Part shown: piece by piece, positions 62,538-64,000 of the stretch
Layout: each line of letters begins with the position of its first letter
How positions within the stretch are numbered: the stretch's first letter is position 1
NCBI GenBank assembly: GCA_033064195.1
Contig: JARBJD010000042.1
Span: 186,001-250,000 of the forward strand
Direction: 5' to 3'
Source: Blattamonas nauphoetae
Lineage: Eukaryota > Preaxostyla > Oxymonadida
DNA: 64,000 nt
Notes under the pieces: generated by a model
Seen by the model: the letters and a program-made list of their open reading frames with translations, nothing else
Databases searched by the model: none
What the model was told of the DNA's origin: nothing
Position numbers and translations under genes: made by a program

Positions 62538-64000
62538 ATGTCAGGCGCGACACATACTATACCATGGCCACCATCGGTCGAATTACTAACACCTTGCATG
62601 CAACAAGCGTTTAATATGAGGACTGAATGGGCACTGGCCCTCAAAGCTGTTAACGATAAAGACGAAGCCAAGCTGCAGGTCTATGAGAATATGCGGATTC
62701 CAGATGGCTCGGAACGCATTCTTGGCCCTCTTTTTCACATTTGCAGAGGCTTAGTGGATCAAGTTGACCGGATAGTCCAACTCAACTCACAAGAATGGTT
62801 GACTCTTGCTCCGTCGGAGAACACATGGCCACTTGCAGGGGACTTAATTTATAAGGAGCGTTCCCCAACATCCTTTGCCAAATACAAACGGAGTCTATCC
62901 CCGGCTCCACAACAAGGAAATCGCAGAGTGACTCCGCCTACGTTCCGTGATCTCAAACATCACGCGAAGATAGAATGGCCAACTGCGGCAGCTGACCAAC
63001 CTCCCAGCATTCTACGTCCACCAACGACAAACACGGAAAGAGAGTTGGATCCCGAAACGGAGCTTGATGTGACAGATGAGGATGCTCGGGTGTGGGAGAT
63101 GGTGGATGCACTTCCAGAGTTCATCTGGGATGAAGAAGATGAAGATGAAGTTAAGGAGAGGGTCACTCAGGCAAAGGTTCTCTACAACGGATATCCAGAC
63201 GTGATCGAAGACGAGGTGGTCGATGAGCGATTAGCGCCATTGAACACAACTCTATTGAAGATCGAAACGGAAATCTCGCACCTAATTACAATGGGAATTG
63301 GAACGGTAGCACAACCAGAGGCCGAAACCAACAATAGGAGAGTCGTCCAGCTCATGACGTTGAAGGCGGGAGAGCTGGCCCATCGCGTAAATCGAGCCCG
63401 ACTTTCACACATACTCAAAGTTCGGGCTCGACCTCTGCAAGATCGGAGGAAGATCGATTCGTTAGCTCAGCAGAAGGCTGTTCTCAGAGATCTCCAAGAG
63501 GAATCAAAACGGCGAAACGAGGCAAGGAAACGTTTATTTTTTCGGCCGGGCCCCGCTCAGGGGCGATCAACTTCTTTCAGAATCAGTACCAGACCCGTTT
63601 CCCAAACCATTTTCAAAACCATCAGCTCAAACAGGTGGTCGCCCTCGCACGTCCTACTCGCAGAACAGGACAGCATACCGAGGTCCTGGCAACCAAACAC
63701 GACCAAACTCGTCATACCCCAAGCAAGAGCAGAGATATCCACGTCGGTCCAATCTGTAATTCCAGATGCACGGACCGCGAAGGTCGAACGTCGAACCTTC
63801 AAAGTCGATACACAAGACAGGGAAAATGGAATTGGGGGAAAATTAGGACGACATTGGAGGGCGTGGGAGGAGTTCGGCATGGAGGGATTGATGAGGGACG
63901 GGGTGCGAGTTCAGTGGAATCAGTTGGGGCCTCCCACAACTACTGGGCACCCCTTCGACTTGAAACTATCGACAGCGGAGAAAATAGGATTAAAGGAAAC
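62538..64000 (+). mobile_element. DIRS-like retrotransposon, 5' part (Gag-like region and start of reverse transcriptase)
   Basis: A frame is open from the ATG at 62538 to the window edge. The first two thirds are Gag-like: MRTEWALALKAV, then an acidic WDEEDEDEVKERV stretch, a Gln/Arg-rich helical part and a basic, Pro/Arg-rich end. From about 63830 the sequence GGKLGRHWRAWEEFG, followed by GVRVQW and LGPP, matches the first conserved block of DIRS-type reverse transcriptases (a GGRL..F...W.......GY.L.F...PP pattern). The part in view looks whole; the rest and the right terminus are outside. It seems to be a different family from the element at 33009-38443. Confidence 0.6.

Overview
The window looks like nuclear DNA of a gut flagellate of the oxymonad group (Preaxostyla), most like Blattamonas nauphoetae. 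The reasons are a recurrent roughly 350-residue helical family with a DCSPFLNW-type start and a QPALDDSLEAK block, large surface proteins with a beta-helix, a transmembrane segment and a degenerate kinase tail, short GT-AG introns, and the standard genetic code (TAG, TAA and TGA all end genes at family-conserved positions). The organism is an inference from recognised family style, not from a marker gene.

Region 1 (1-12.8 kb): the end of a beta-helix gene, then one arm of a cluster of helical-repeat (ARM-like) paralogs, nearly all on the minus strand (only the diverged copy at 1372 is plus). One copy is split by a TA-inserting MITE and another is decayed. Several carry the same 14-bp motif about 30-43 bases upstream of their ATG.

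Region 2 (13.1-51.4 kb): a tandem triplication with a unit of about 8.3-8.9 kb once later insertions are subtracted. Each unit holds part of a bacterial-type SAM methyltransferase, a conserved flank, a giant minus-strand receptor-like pseudokinase gene (K1, K2, K3), its upstream region and the tail of a SPRY-domain gene. Only the leftmost methyltransferase is whole. Each pseudokinase copy has one disabling change, and the three are mosaics of one another. Because the units are near copies, almost every later insertion has an intact empty site next door, so its ends can be read to the base: a Tc1/mariner element (13994-15449), an 8-bp-TSD MITE with a tRNA-like Pol III unit (15632-16114), a MITE (24221-24616), a DIRS-like element with its diagnostic internal complementary region (33009-38443), a PIF/Harbinger-like element (39368-41870) and a long-TIR Mutator-like element carrying a myotubularin-like gene fragment (49179-50704).

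Region 3 (51.4-62.5 kb): a truncated helical-repeat relative, a seven-exon gene with introns of 34-88 nt, then the second arm of the helical-repeat cluster, including a copy split by a different MITE and a 1-kb G-rich minisatellite.

Region 4 (62.5 kb to the end): the 5' part of a second DIRS-like retrotransposon, with a Gag-like region running into the first conserved block of a DIRS-type reverse transcriptase at the window edge.

Taken together this is a fast-evolving subtelomere-like or accessory region in which two amplified families are reshaped by duplication, conversion-like exchange and at least six kinds of mobile DNA. Subtelomeric position is only a guess.
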